DNA of 64,000 bases from Sphingomonas_R sp036387535. GTDB lineage: Bacteria > Pseudomonadota > Alphaproteobacteria > Sphingomonadales > Sphingomonadaceae. The translations under genes were made by a program, and so were the position numbers. The stretch is taken from assembly GCF_036387535.1 (NCBI RefSeq), contig NZ_DASVTO010000154.1, positions 1 through 64,000 of the forward strand, written 5' to 3'. The notes beneath the pieces were generated by a model. That model was given only the letters and a program-made list of their open reading frames with translations, did not search any database and was not told where the DNA came from. Positions within the stretch are counted from its first letter, which is position 1; every line of letters begins with the position of its first letter. Shown here piece by piece: positions 54,272 through 63,225 of the stretch.

Positions 54272-55597
54272 CTACCCCTTCGGCATCAGCTCCAGTGCGG
54301 ACGTCACCATCGCCTCCGTTGCGGTGGCGATGGTGACGCCGGCGTCGGGCGCCCAGAAGGCGCTGTGGATCGACGGCAGCCTGGTGATGTCGCCCTTGGC
54401 CGCATCCCACTGCGCCTGCGGCACGCCGCCCACCCAGAACAGCAGGCTCTGCACCCCCTGCTGGTCCAGGCTGAACCGGCTGAAATCCTCGCCCCCCATC
54501 TGCGCGCGCTGCTGCACCACGCGCGCGCTGCCGAACCGGCGGCCCAGCGCAGCGGTCACACGGCCGGTCAGGGGTTGGGTGTTGCGCGTCGCGGGGGTGA
54601 ATTCGTCCTTTACCACCACCACCGGCATCCGATCCTCCGGCATTCCCGCCGCGATCGCCTCGCCGCGCGCGATCCGCCCGATCCCGTCGAGCAGGGTCTT
54701 GCGCACCTGCGGCGTATAGCTGCGCACCGTCAGCTGCAGCTTTGCCTCGTCCGGGATGATGTTGTGCTTGGCCCCGGCCAGGAAGCTGCCGACCGTCACC
54801 ACGCCCGCGTCCTGCGCGTCGATTTCCCGCGCGACCAGCGTCTGCAACGCGGTCACGATCCGCGCCGCCAGCACGATCGGGTCCTTCGCCAGCTGCGGAT
54901 AGGCGCCGTGCCCACCGACGCCCTTCACCAGCAGGTCGACGGAATCGACGTTCGCCATGGTGTAACCATCGGCATAGCCGATCGTCCCGGCGGGCAGCGC
55001 GGCGCTGTCGTGGAACGCGACCGCGAAGGCCGGCTTCGGAAACCGGCGATACAACCCGTCGTCCAGCATCGCCTTCGCACCCAGCCCGATCTCCTCCGCC
55101 GGTTGCGCCACCATCACCAGCGTGCCCGACCAGCGATCCTTCATCGCCGCCAGTCGCCGCGCGGTCCCGATCCACGCGGTCATGTGCGTGTCGTGCCCGC
55201 AGGCGTGCATCACTCCGGTGGTGGCGCCTTCGCGCGTCCGTGCGGTCACCGTGCTCGCGAACGGCAGGCCGGTCCGCTCGACCAGCGGTAGCGCATCCAT
55301 GTCGGCGCGCAGCAGCACGACTGGCCCCGGACCGTTCTGCATCACCGCAACCACGCCGGTCCTGCCGACCCCGGTGGTGACCGTGAAGCCCAGCCGCTTC
55401 GCCTCCGCCGCCAGGATCGCGGCGCTGCGCACCTCCTCGAAACTCAGTTCCGGATGCGCATGCAGGTCGCGGTAGATCTCCAGCAGCTGCGGCATGTCCG
55501 CCTTCACCGCATCCGCCAGCGGATCGGCCAGCGCCGGCGCCGCCATCAGCGCCAGACACGCCGCCGCCGGCCCCATCGTCATCATCCGCATCGTCAT
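54272..55597 (-). CDS. M20 family amidohydrolase / carboxypeptidase, exported
   Basis: This 441-residue two-zinc enzyme of the M20D/amidohydrolase (hippurate hydrolase, IAA-amino-acid hydrolase) group has a signal peptide (about residues 1-24) and the motifs YRDLHAHPELSFEE, VLLRADMDALPLVERTGLPF, GVMHACGHDTHMTAWIG and VAQPAEEIGLGAKAML. It should cleave N-acyl amino acids in the periplasm. It follows the DUF4893 lipoprotein gene by 11 bp on the same strand, forming a two-gene operon. Confidence 0.92.
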   Translation of the reverse strand: MTMRMMTMGPAAACLALMAAPALADPLADAVKADMPQLLEIYRDLHAHPELSFEEVRSAAILAAEAKRLGFTVTTGVGRTGVVAVMQNGPGPVVLLRADMDALPLVERTGLPFASTVTARTREGATTGVMHACGHDTHMTAWIGTARRLAAMKDRWSGTLVMVAQPAEEIGLGAKAMLDDGLYRRFPKPAFAVAFHDSAALPAGTIGYADGYTMANVDSVDLLVKGVGGHGAYPQLAKDPIVLAARIVTALQTLVAREIDAQDAGVVTVGSFLAGAKHNIIPDEAKLQLTVRSYTPQVRKTLLDGIGRIARGEAIAAGMPEDRMPVVVVKDEFTPATRNTQPLTGRVTAALGRRFGSARVVQQRAQMGGEDFSRFSLDQQGVQSLLFWVGGVPQAQWDAAKGDITRLPSIHSAFWAPDAGVTIATATEAMVTSALELMPKG

Positions 55598-55608
55598 TCC
55601 CCGTCGGT

Positions 55609-56271
55609 TCAGCCCGGCACCAGTTCCATCACGTCGAACAGCGATTCCCAGCGCGGGGACGGCAGCAGCAGCCGCCAGCGCCGCGGCCCGATCCGTTCGA
55701 CAGCACCCGCCATGTCGCGTTCGGGATCGCTGCCATAGGCCAGCGGCCGCCGCTCGTCGCCCAGCACCATCGTGCCCAGAAAGATCATGCGCTCCTCATC
55801 CTGCGGGTACAGCGTCCCCACCGGCCGTTGCGATCCATCCAGCTTGGCAAAAGCCAGCCGCCCGTCCGGCCCCGCCGCGGAGATGCGGCACCGGAACGCC
55901 GGATAGGCGACATAATCCAGCATTCCCGATGCCCGCGATCCCAGCTTGATGACGCGGCAGCGATAGGCGCCCGCCGGCGGCACCGGACCGGGCAGCGCGC
56001 GGTCGGGTTGCAACAGCACGCCTTCGGCCGCGATCCGGGGGCCGGCGCTCTTGCCCGCCTGCGCCAGCGCCGCCACCAGAGCCGTCCGCCAATTGCGCAG
56101 CCGCGCGCGATCCTGCACCGTCGCCACCGCGCGCCAGGTGCCGGCCGGCAGGCTAGGGGCCGGGGCCGGAGGGGAAGCCGCCGCGATCTGCGCATCCGGT
56201 CGCGGTCCACCCGCCCCGCCGCAGCCGGCGGTCAGCCACAGTAGCGGCAGGATGGACAAGGATCGGCGCAT
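55609..56271 (-). CDS. DUF4893 lipoprotein
   Basis: This 220-residue protein has a lipoprotein signal (LLWLTAGCGG) and a DUF4893 domain: DRARLRNWRTALVAALAQA, LQPDRALPGPVPPAGAYRCR, LDYVAYPAFRCRIS, SQRPVGTLYPQDEERMIFLG, GSDPERDMAGAVERIGPRRW. Two Cys (CRVIK and CRIS) may form a disulfide. Function unknown; the family is frequent in sphingomonads. GGAG lies 5 bases before the ATG at 56271; the frame to 56895 is shadow of the neighbour. It precedes the M20 gene. Confidence 0.85.
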   Translation of the reverse strand: MRRSLSILPLLWLTAGCGGAGGPRPDAQIAAASPPAPAPSLPAGTWRAVATVQDRARLRNWRTALVAALAQAGKSAGPRIAAEGVLLQPDRALPGPVPPAGAYRCRVIKLGSRASGMLDYVAYPAFRCRISAAGPDGRLAFAKLDGSQRPVGTLYPQDEERMIFLGTMVLGDERRPLAYGSDPERDMAGAVERIGPRRWRLLLPSPRWESLFDVMELVPG

Positions 56272-56339
56272 CGGGGCTCCTGCAGACCAACGGAGCATAA
56301 CCCGATCGGCCCGCGGCGCAACCGGCGCCGTGGCGCGGC

Positions 56340-57125
56340 TCACGCCGCGGTCCAGCCTCCGTCCATCGACAGGTTCGCGCCGGTGATCGCCTTGGCGGCA
56401 TCGCCGCACAGATACAGCGCCAGCGCGGCGACCTGCTCCGCGGTCACGAATTCCTTGGTCGGCTGCGCCGCCAGCAGGACGTCGTGCATCACCTGCTCGC
56501 GCGTCAGCCCGCGCGCCTTCATCGTATCGGGGATCTGGTTCTCCACCAGCGGCGTCCAGACATAGCCCGGACTGATGCAGTTGGCGGTGATGCCATGCTC
56601 CGCCACTTCCAGCGCCACGGTCTTGGTCAGCCCCGCCAGCCCGTGCTTGGCCGCGACATAGGCGGCCTTGTTCGGGCTCGCGACCAGCGAATGCGCGGAC
56701 GCGGTGTTGATGATCCGGCCCCATGCCTTCGCCTTCATCCCCGGTACCGCGGCACGGATGACATGGAAGGCGGACGTCAGGTTGATCGCGATGATCGCGT
56801 CCCACTTTTCCGGCGGGAACGCCTCGATCGGGGCGACATGCTGGATGCCGGCATTGTTGATGACGATATCCGGCCCGCCCAGCGTCGCGGCGCACTCCGC
56901 CACCATCGCCGCGATCTGCTCGGGCCTGGTCATGTCGGCCGCGCTATACGCCGCCTTCGCCCCCGACAGCGCCTCCAGCCCCTGCCGCTCCTGCTCGATC
57001 GCGGCGGCGTCCCCAAATCCGTTGATCATCACCGCCGCCCCCTCCGCAGCCAGCGCCCTGGCATAGGCCAGGCCGATGCCCGATGTGGAACCGGTGATGA
57101 GAGCGGTCTTGCCGTGCAGGAACAT
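56340..57125 (-). CDS. bdhA: 3-hydroxybutyrate dehydrogenase
   Basis: This 261-residue SDR oxidises D-3-hydroxybutyrate to acetoacetate in polyhydroxybutyrate breakdown. It has the cofactor motif ITGSTSGIGLAYARAL, NNAGIQHVAPIEAFPPEKWD (characteristic of this family), the catalytic YVAAKHGLAGLTK and the substrate-lid region PTKEFVTAEQVAALALYL. The ATG at 57125 (MFLHGKTALITG) fits the family length; the frame to 57212 is unrelated. The DUF3734 patatin gene often near bdhA follows after the scar (58316-59458). Confidence 0.93.
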   Translation of the reverse strand: MFLHGKTALITGSTSGIGLAYARALAAEGAAVMINGFGDAAAIEQERQGLEALSGAKAAYSAADMTRPEQIAAMVAECAATLGGPDIVINNAGIQHVAPIEAFPPEKWDAIIAINLTSAFHVIRAAVPGMKAKAWGRIINTASAHSLVASPNKAAYVAAKHGLAGLTKTVALEVAEHGITANCISPGYVWTPLVENQIPDTMKARGLTREQVMHDVLLAAQPTKEFVTAEQVAALALYLCGDAAKAITGANLSMDGGWTAA

Positions 57126-57734
57126 GCGGGTCTCCGGGTCGAGGGAACAGACGGACCGCCCCACCCTACCGCGCGCGCGGCGCCCCCCGCAACCATGGCG
57201 GCACTCCAACAAAGGTCACACAGGGTCCCGCCTGGACGGCGGACGGGCGGGAGCGTGTGCGATCATTGGTGTGCTCGAAGCGCCGAGCGCGGAGGATAAG
57301 CGAGGGGATCGGGGTAGGACAGCGACAGCTTGCCGATCATATCGAAGATGCGCTCTATTTTCAGGCTCTGGAGCAGATTATTGTAGGAGAAGCGTCCGCA
57401 TTTGGTGGAGGCTGCGTGACAACGCGAAACATCGCCATCGCAGCGCAACATTGATCCAAGGGCGGCACAGCCTTGGCTCCAGAATTGCGCCGTCAAGCGC
57501 TCCTTGATTCACATGTTGTTCGTCGCGCCCGCGACGAGACGTTTTCACACAGCCTCGCTGGAAAGCGGACCGCCTGCATTCGGGGAGGCGGGTGGCGTTA
57601 GCCGACGTCGCGCGGCTTCCGCCTTTCTCAAAAAGGATCGTTCAGCGGGAATGGCCGGGTTTGGTGGCGGGTTCAATCGTTCGTGAAAAGCGGACGATCT
57701 AATTTCGAGTTGTGACCTCTGCAGGAATACGGTC
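57126..57734. other. Gene-poor region upstream of bdhA, possible mobile-element scar
   Basis: About 610 bp with no convincing gene. Base composition changes along it and becomes AT-richer from about 57330. Short ORFs on both strands give unrelated peptides (for example on the minus strand MIGKLSLSYPDPLAYPPRS near 57320) with no start signals. AGGCTGTGTGAAAACG (minus strand, 57558-57540 or so) resembles ends of some insertion sequences from memory only. Confidence 0.5.
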
Positions 57735-57950
57735 TCAATCGTCCTCGCGTTCAAGGCGTTCGATTTGACGATCCGTTTTCCAATATCCAAAACCTAATAG
57801 TGCTAAGAATCCGAAAAACCATAATAAAGGTTCCCACCCGTCATCCGCGAACGCTACCACAAAGTAAAAGGCGCAACTTCCAGGTCCACCGCATAATATT
57901 AGTCCGATCAAGAACAATGCGCGCTGCGCTTTAAGGACTAAGAGTGACAT
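57735..57950 (-). CDS. Small two-helix membrane protein (71 aa), unknown function
   Basis: The product has two membrane helices (ALFLIGLILCGGPGSCAFYF and LLWFFGFLALLGFGYW) with a short acidic loop and a charged tail (KTDRQIERLEREDD). Its DNA is near 48% GC by eye, well below neighbouring genes, so it may have been acquired. AGGTGA lies a few bases before the ATG at 57950. No family is recognised. Confidence 0.65.
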   Translation of the reverse strand: MSLLVLKAQRALFLIGLILCGGPGSCAFYFVVAFADDGWEPLLWFFGFLALLGFGYWKTDRQIERLEREDD

Positions 57951-58315
57951 ACATCACCTATATAGCTCATACCTTATTTTGAAAAGGGGGTAGGATTCCG
58001 CCAGTTGCCGTTTATCCTCCCGTCGAGCCAAAACGAGCGTTCGGATTTTCTCACAAACGAACCCATAGCGGGACAGTAGCCCGCGTGATCGAGCCGAAAG
58101 CCGTCCGAGGCATTCCTTTTCCCAAAATCTGTTCCCGATTGCTCATTCCCGAAATGGCCTGTCGGAGACGGAGAAACGGGAAAGATCGCGCTTAAAGAAT
58201 GGCCGCTATCGGGAGCCCGGATCGCTCACCTGAGCGTCCGGCTGTGGGCACAAGCCGTCATGTAAAGACGATCCTGAACATCGACACCCGCCCCTTCAGC
58301 ATCACCACCCCACCC
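57951..58315. other. Gene-poor region between the small membrane gene and the patatin gene
   Basis: About 365 bp without a gene. It starts AT-rich (TATATAGC near 57960, a possible -10 region for the small membrane gene on the minus strand) and becomes GC-rich toward the patatin stop. Nothing else is supported. Confidence 0.5.
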
Positions 58316-59458
58316 CTACCGCTTCCCAAGGTCAAACGCCGCCGTCTTCCCGTCCAGGATGTTGCTGGCCACCAACCCGGCATGGGTCATCGTTTCGGCC
58401 ACTGCCGCACGGCCGGCCGCCCAATGTTCGTCCATCGTCCGCGCGGAAAACTCGTAATCGCGCGATCCGCCTTCCCAGGCGTTGGCGCGGTAGATCAGTT
58501 GCACGACATTGGCGGCATAATCGCGCGCCGCATCGCGCAGCGCCATCACGTCGGGATCGTCGCACAGCTCGGGCGGCAGCTTGGCCAGCACGCGCCGGAT
58601 GCGCTCGCGCTCGGCGCGCAGGCGGATCATGGTGTCCGACACCTGCCGCGTCCGGCTGCTGAACTGGATTTCCTTGGCGCGCGCCGCCACGTCCATGATC
58701 GTGCGCGGATGGTCGTTCGATGCGGGGAACAGATCGACCTGGAACACCAGCATGTCGGCCGACTGCGTATCCAGCACATGCGACAGCGGGGTGTTCGACA
58801 CCAGCCCGCCGTCCCAATAATGCCGCCCATCGATCTCGACCGGCGGCAGCCCCGGCGGCAACGCGCCCGATGCCATGATGTGGCGCGCGTCCAGCCGCTC
58901 GACCGCGCTGTCGAAATAGCGGAAATTGCCGCTGTCGACATCGACCGCGCCCACCGACACCCGCACCGGCCCGTCGTTCAGCAGATCCCAGTCGATCAGT
59001 TCGTCCAGCGTCTGGCGCAGCGGCGTGCTGTCGTAGAAGCTGAGCGCGTCGGGCGTGCCGGGGATGGCGAGCATCGGCGGCACCATCCGCGGCCGGAAGA
59101 ATCCCGGCACGCCGAATGTCGCGACCATCGCCGCCGACCATTCGTGCAACCATTCGCGTGCATCGGTCGTCTGCCAGATCGGGAAGCTGGGCAGCATCCC
59201 CGACAGCATCGTCCAGAATTGCCGCAACCGCGCCACGCGCCGTTCGGGCGGGTTGCCGGCGATGATCGCGGCGTTGACCGCGCCGATCGAAATGCCCGCG
59301 ACCCGGTCGATCTCGATCCCCGCCTCGGCCAGCGCCTCATAGATGCCGGCCTGATAGGAACCGAGCGCCCCCCCGCCCTGCAGGACGAGCGCGACCTCGT
59401 CGGGCAGGGGCAGCGCCCGCCCACGGCGCGGCGGGCGGGCGGGATCGCGATCGGCCAT
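58316..59458 (-). CDS. Patatin-like phospholipase with C-terminal DUF3734
   Basis: This 380-residue serine hydrolase has the patatin oxyanion loop LVLQGGGALGSYQAGIY, the nucleophile in GISIGAVNAAII and the Asp of the dyad in WDGGLVSNTPL. The C-terminal part (ARAKEIQFSSRTRQVSDTM to LIYRANAWEGGSRDYEFSARTMDEHW) is DUF3734. These proteins are often found near bdhA and may act on lipids or polyhydroxybutyrate. The ATG at 59458 overlaps the stop of the upstream aminopeptidase (TGATG), so translation is coupled. Confidence 0.93.
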   Translation of the reverse strand: MADRDPARPPRRGRALPLPDEVALVLQGGGALGSYQAGIYEALAEAGIEIDRVAGISIGAVNAAIIAGNPPERRVARLRQFWTMLSGMLPSFPIWQTTDAREWLHEWSAAMVATFGVPGFFRPRMVPPMLAIPGTPDALSFYDSTPLRQTLDELIDWDLLNDGPVRVSVGAVDVDSGNFRYFDSAVERLDARHIMASGALPPGLPPVEIDGRHYWDGGLVSNTPLSHVLDTQSADMLVFQVDLFPASNDHPRTIMDVAARAKEIQFSSRTRQVSDTMIRLRAERERIRRVLAKLPPELCDDPDVMALRDAARDYAANVVQLIYRANAWEGGSRDYEFSARTMDEHWAAGRAAVAETMTHAGLVASNILDGKTAAFDLGKR

Positions 59459-62070
59459 CAGCGGGCCGCGCGCTGCGACCAGGCGGCCAGCGGCGCGCGG
59501 TGCGCCGCCTTCAACCCGGCGCGGTAGCGGATCTGCGACACCGCCGTCTCCGCCCCCTGCCGCGATGCCGGGGGCAGGTTGGCCGCGGCATAGGCGGTCA
59601 CCCGCGTCGCCACCGCCGGATCGGACGCCTGCCCCGCCAGCCCGACGATGTAACGCGGCCGCGAACTCGCCTCGACCAGGGCATTGACCTGATCCTTGTG
59701 CGCCACCGCCCAGTCGAACGTCAGCGCGGGATGGGCATAGGATGCGCCGCGGATGATGTTCGCGCGGTCCGGCACGCTGGCTTCGGTGGTCAGCGCCAGG
59801 TCGAGCGCGCGTTGCGCCAGCGCGGGATCCTCGACCGTTCCCAGCCGCGAATACAGGCTGCGCTTCACGCCCGTATCCTTCGACGTCGCGGCCAGCCGGC
59901 GCATCTGTTCCCATTGCTGCGGCGTGGCATTGGCCAGGAACACGCTGGTCACCGGTTCGCGCACCGCGCCCGGAATATCGTCCAGCCCGCCCGCGACCAG
60001 CCGGCGCACGCCCGCCACCACGTCGGGGTCGGCCATGCCGCCCAGCGTCTGGATCAATGTTTCGCGGAGGATGCTGTCGGACGGCGCCTCCCCGCGCCGC
60101 GCTTCGAAGCCGACACGGCGGAATTGCGGCGCCAGCAGCGCGCGGGCCCGCGTCCGGAACGCCACCTGCGCCGGGTCGCCGTCCAGCAACGCGTCCAGGC
60201 TGCGCAACTGCGTCGCCGCCAGGTCCCACACGATCGGGTCGCTGTCCTGCGGGATGCGGTCGACCAGCGTCAGATAGCGATCAAGCGGCGCATAGCCGCC
60301 ATTGGCCAACGCCACGCTGTCGCCCATCAGGCCCAGCTGGTCGGTCAGCGCCAGCGTCGCGAACCCGCGGCTCAGCGCATCGAAATGGCCGGCGGCGGGC
60401 AAGGTCCGGTAATAGCCCTGCTGCCGGGGGTTGAGGACCAGCAGGCCACATCCCGCCGCGGTCGCCGGCTGCCGCTTGACGCCGCTCACGATCTTCGTGG
60501 TCGATGCGCCACCGGCGGAAAGTTCGACCGGCACCAGCCAGCGCCGATCCGCCTTCGACGCCGCATCCAGGCCGAATCTCCCCTGCGACAGGCCGATCAG
60601 GGTGACGTTGCCCATGCACACGGGCTCCGTCCCGCGGATCAGCGGGACGCCGCCCTGCAACGTGAAACTGTCCATGAACGGCTTGACCGGCCGGCCCGCC
60701 GATCCCGACACCGCCCGCCACAGATCGTCGGTAACGGTGTTCCCATATTGATGCCGCGCCATATAGGCGCGCACGCCGTTCCGGAACGGATCGGCGCCCA
60801 CCGCGCCCTCCAGCATGCGGATCACCGCCTGCCCCTTCTGGTAGGTGATCGTGTCGAACGCCTGCGACACTTCGTCCACGGTCGATATCTTCTGCACGAT
60901 CGGATGGGTGGAGGAGCGCGCATCGACGGAGAATGCCGCCTGCCGCGCGTTCGCCACATCCTGCGCCGGGATGTTCCAGCTGGGGTTCAGGTCCCCCGTC
61001 ACCTTCGCCGCCATCCAGGATGCGAAACCTTCGTTCAGCCACAGATCGTCCCACCACTGCATGGTGACCAGATCGCCGAACCATTGATGCGCCATTTCAT
61101 GCGCGACGACGTTGAAGATGTCCTGCCGCTGCGATTCGGTCGACAGCTTCGGATCGAGCAGCACCGCCCGGTCGAAATACAGGATCGCCCCCCAATTCTC
61201 CATCGCGGAGAAGAACTGGCTCGATCCCGGCGCCGCGATCATGTCCAGCTTCGGCAAGGGATACGGCACGCCGAAATAGTCGTTATAATAAGGCAGGATC
61301 CGCGCGGCGGCATCCAGCGCATAGTCGGCCTGGTCGATCGCGCCCTTGCGGGTGATCACGCCCACCTCGACATTGCCGACCATGCGGGCTTTCCGCTCGA
61401 TCTCGCCCTGACCCAGGAACAGCAGATAGCTGGACATCTTCGGGCTTTGCCGGAACGTCACCACGGTCTTGCCATCGGCGCGCTTCGCCTCGGACGCGAT
61501 CGGCATGTTGGAGAAACTGGACTGCCCCTTGGGCGTGACCGCGGTCAGCGTGAAGGTCGCCTTGGCGGCGGGCTCGTCCCACATCGGCGCGAACCGGCGC
61601 GCGTCGGCCGGCTCGAACTGCGTCACCAGCAGGCGCTTGGGGCTGTTGCCGTCCTGATAATCGACCGCGAACAGCCCGGCGGCGCTTTCGTTGATCTTGC
61701 CCGAAAAGCTCATCGCCAACGTGTGCGTCCCGGTCGCGACCGGCCGGTCGAAATCCAGCGTCAGCGTCTGCGCCGCGGCATCCAGCGCCAGCTTCGCCGG
61801 CTTCACATCGCCGTCCAGCGTGGCGTAGCCCACCGCCAGGTCGGCCGCGTTCAGCACGATCCGCGTCGTCGGCCGCGCCACGGCGATCGTCACCGTTTCC
61901 TGACCGGTGAAGCTCAGCTTCTCCGCATTGGGTTCGACCATGATGTCGTAATGCGTCGGCACGACCTCCGGCGGCAGCCGGCCCGGCTGCTGCACCAGCG
62001 GCGCCGGCGCCGCCCCCAGCAACGCGCCGGACGCAAGAAGCAGGCTGGACAGGCGGAAAGCGGATTTCAT
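59458..62070 (-). CDS. M1 family aminopeptidase, exported
   Basis: This 870-residue zinc aminopeptidase has a signal peptide (MKSAFRLSSLLLASGALLG), the substrate motif SAMENWGAIL, and the zinc motif VAHEMAHQWFG (His324, Glu325, His328) with the third ligand Glu in LWLNEGFASWMA. The C-terminal ERAP1-like helical domain is complete. It should trim N-terminal residues from peptides in the periplasm. ATG at 62070 begins the signal. The stop overlaps the patatin start. Confidence 0.95.
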   Translation of the reverse strand: MKSAFRLSSLLLASGALLGAAPAPLVQQPGRLPPEVVPTHYDIMVEPNAEKLSFTGQETVTIAVARPTTRIVLNAADLAVGYATLDGDVKPAKLALDAAAQTLTLDFDRPVATGTHTLAMSFSGKINESAAGLFAVDYQDGNSPKRLLVTQFEPADARRFAPMWDEPAAKATFTLTAVTPKGQSSFSNMPIASEAKRADGKTVVTFRQSPKMSSYLLFLGQGEIERKARMVGNVEVGVITRKGAIDQADYALDAAARILPYYNDYFGVPYPLPKLDMIAAPGSSQFFSAMENWGAILYFDRAVLLDPKLSTESQRQDIFNVVAHEMAHQWFGDLVTMQWWDDLWLNEGFASWMAAKVTGDLNPSWNIPAQDVANARQAAFSVDARSSTHPIVQKISTVDEVSQAFDTITYQKGQAVIRMLEGAVGADPFRNGVRAYMARHQYGNTVTDDLWRAVSGSAGRPVKPFMDSFTLQGGVPLIRGTEPVCMGNVTLIGLSQGRFGLDAASKADRRWLVPVELSAGGASTTKIVSGVKRQPATAAGCGLLVLNPRQQGYYRTLPAAGHFDALSRGFATLALTDQLGLMGDSVALANGGYAPLDRYLTLVDRIPQDSDPIVWDLAATQLRSLDALLDGDPAQVAFRTRARALLAPQFRRVGFEARRGEAPSDSILRETLIQTLGGMADPDVVAGVRRLVAGGLDDIPGAVREPVTSVFLANATPQQWEQMRRLAATSKDTGVKRSLYSRLGTVEDPALAQRALDLALTTEASVPDRANIIRGASYAHPALTFDWAVAHKDQVNALVEASSRPRYIVGLAGQASDPAVATRVTAYAAANLPPASRQGAETAVSQIRYRAGLKAAHRAPLAAWSQRAAR

Positions 62071-62253
62071 GGAGACGGGATCCTCAGCGCATGATGGTCG
62101 CGGCATCGGCCGATCCGGCCCTATACAGCGTCGATATGCCTGCCTAAGCCGCGCCTACGCCCGCGACAAGCGCTGTTGCCGCGGTTCCGAAACAGGAATT
62201 GCAACCGCTTTGCCGTTCCGGACATTGTGGGTGGAACGAAAGGGGCTATCACC

Positions 62254-63150
62254 ATGCGGCTCGACGATTATCGGACCAGCGACAATGTCGAGGATCAGGG
62301 TCAGGGGTCCGGCGGCGGCGGCGGCTTTGGCGGTGGAGGTGGTGGTGGCGGCATCTTCGGCCTGCTGCTCGGCTTTGTCGCCAGCCGGTTCGGGATCGGC
62401 GGCATCGTCGTGCTCGCGCTCGGCGCGATGCTGTTCGGCATGAACCCGCTGTCGCTGATCACCGGCGGCGCGCCGACGCGGCAGGCGCCGCGCACCACGG
62501 GCGAAAGCGCGGCGCAGATCTGCACCTCCGAACCCGCCAAGAAATTCTCGTGCCAGGTGCTCGCCAGCACCGAAGACACCTGGGGCAAGCTCTTTGCCGC
62601 CCGTGGCCAGACCTATACGCCCGCCGGGCTCAGCTTCTACGGCGGCAGCGGACAATCCGGTTGCGGCACCGCGCAATCGGCGATGGGCCCCTTCTACTGC
62701 CCCACCGACAAGAAGGTCTATCTCGACACCAGCTTCTACAACGAACTACAGCAACGCTTCGGCGCGCCCGGTGATTTCGCGCAGGCCTATGTCATCGCGC
62801 ATGAGGTCGGCCATCACATCCAGGACCTGACCGGGACGCTCGATCAGGCGCACCGCGCGCAACAGGCGGTATCGCAGACCGAGGGCAATGCGGTCCAGGT
62901 CAAGGTCGAGTTGCAGGCGGATTGCTATGCCGGCGTCTGGGCCGCGCGCAATCCGAACCTGATGTCGCCCGGCGATGTCGAGGAAGGGCTGCGCGCCGCC
63001 GCCGCGATCGGCGACGACACGCTCCAGCGCGAAGCCCAGGGCCGCGTGACGCCGGACAGCTTCACGCACGGCAGTTCGGCGCAGCGCCAGCAATGGCTCC
63101 AGCGCGGGCTAACCACCGGCGACCCCGCGCAGTGCGACACCTTCGCCTGA
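62254..63150 (+). CDS. YpfJ-like neutral zinc metallopeptidase
   Basis: This 298-residue protein begins MRLDDYRTSDNVEDQGQG, then a Gly-rich linker (GGGGGFGGGGGGG), one membrane helix (GIGGIVVLALGAMLFGM), and a peptidase domain with VIAHEVGHHIQD (His183, Glu184, His187) and the third ligand region ELQADCYAGVWA. It belongs to the predicted-metalloprotease family of E. coli YpfJ; substrate unknown. AAAGGGG lies upstream of the ATG at 62254. It diverges from the M1 peptidase gene. Confidence 0.92.
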   Translation: MRLDDYRTSDNVEDQGQGSGGGGGFGGGGGGGGIFGLLLGFVASRFGIGGIVVLALGAMLFGMNPLSLITGGAPTRQAPRTTGESAAQICTSEPAKKFSCQVLASTEDTWGKLFAARGQTYTPAGLSFYGGSGQSGCGTAQSAMGPFYCPTDKKVYLDTSFYNELQQRFGAPGDFAQAYVIAHEVGHHIQDLTGTLDQAHRAQQAVSQTEGNAVQVKVELQADCYAGVWAARNPNLMSPGDVEEGLRAAAAIGDDTLQREAQGRVTPDSFTHGSSAQRQQWLQRGLTTGDPAQCDTFA

Positions 63151-63225
63151 CGTCATCCGATCAGCAGGGCGCCACCCCGGCCGATGTCGGGGTGGCGAGC
63201 GCAGACGATGCCGGGCAGGACGCGT

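Noticed and set aside
57257..57496. Short ORFs on both strands upstream of bdhA
   Set aside because: No Shine-Dalgarno, no recognised family; may be remains of an element, kept only as part of the scar.
59500..62094. 864-codon open frame opposite the M1 aminopeptidase
   Set aside because: Arg-rich shadow caused by GC codon bias; the minus strand holds all catalytic motifs.
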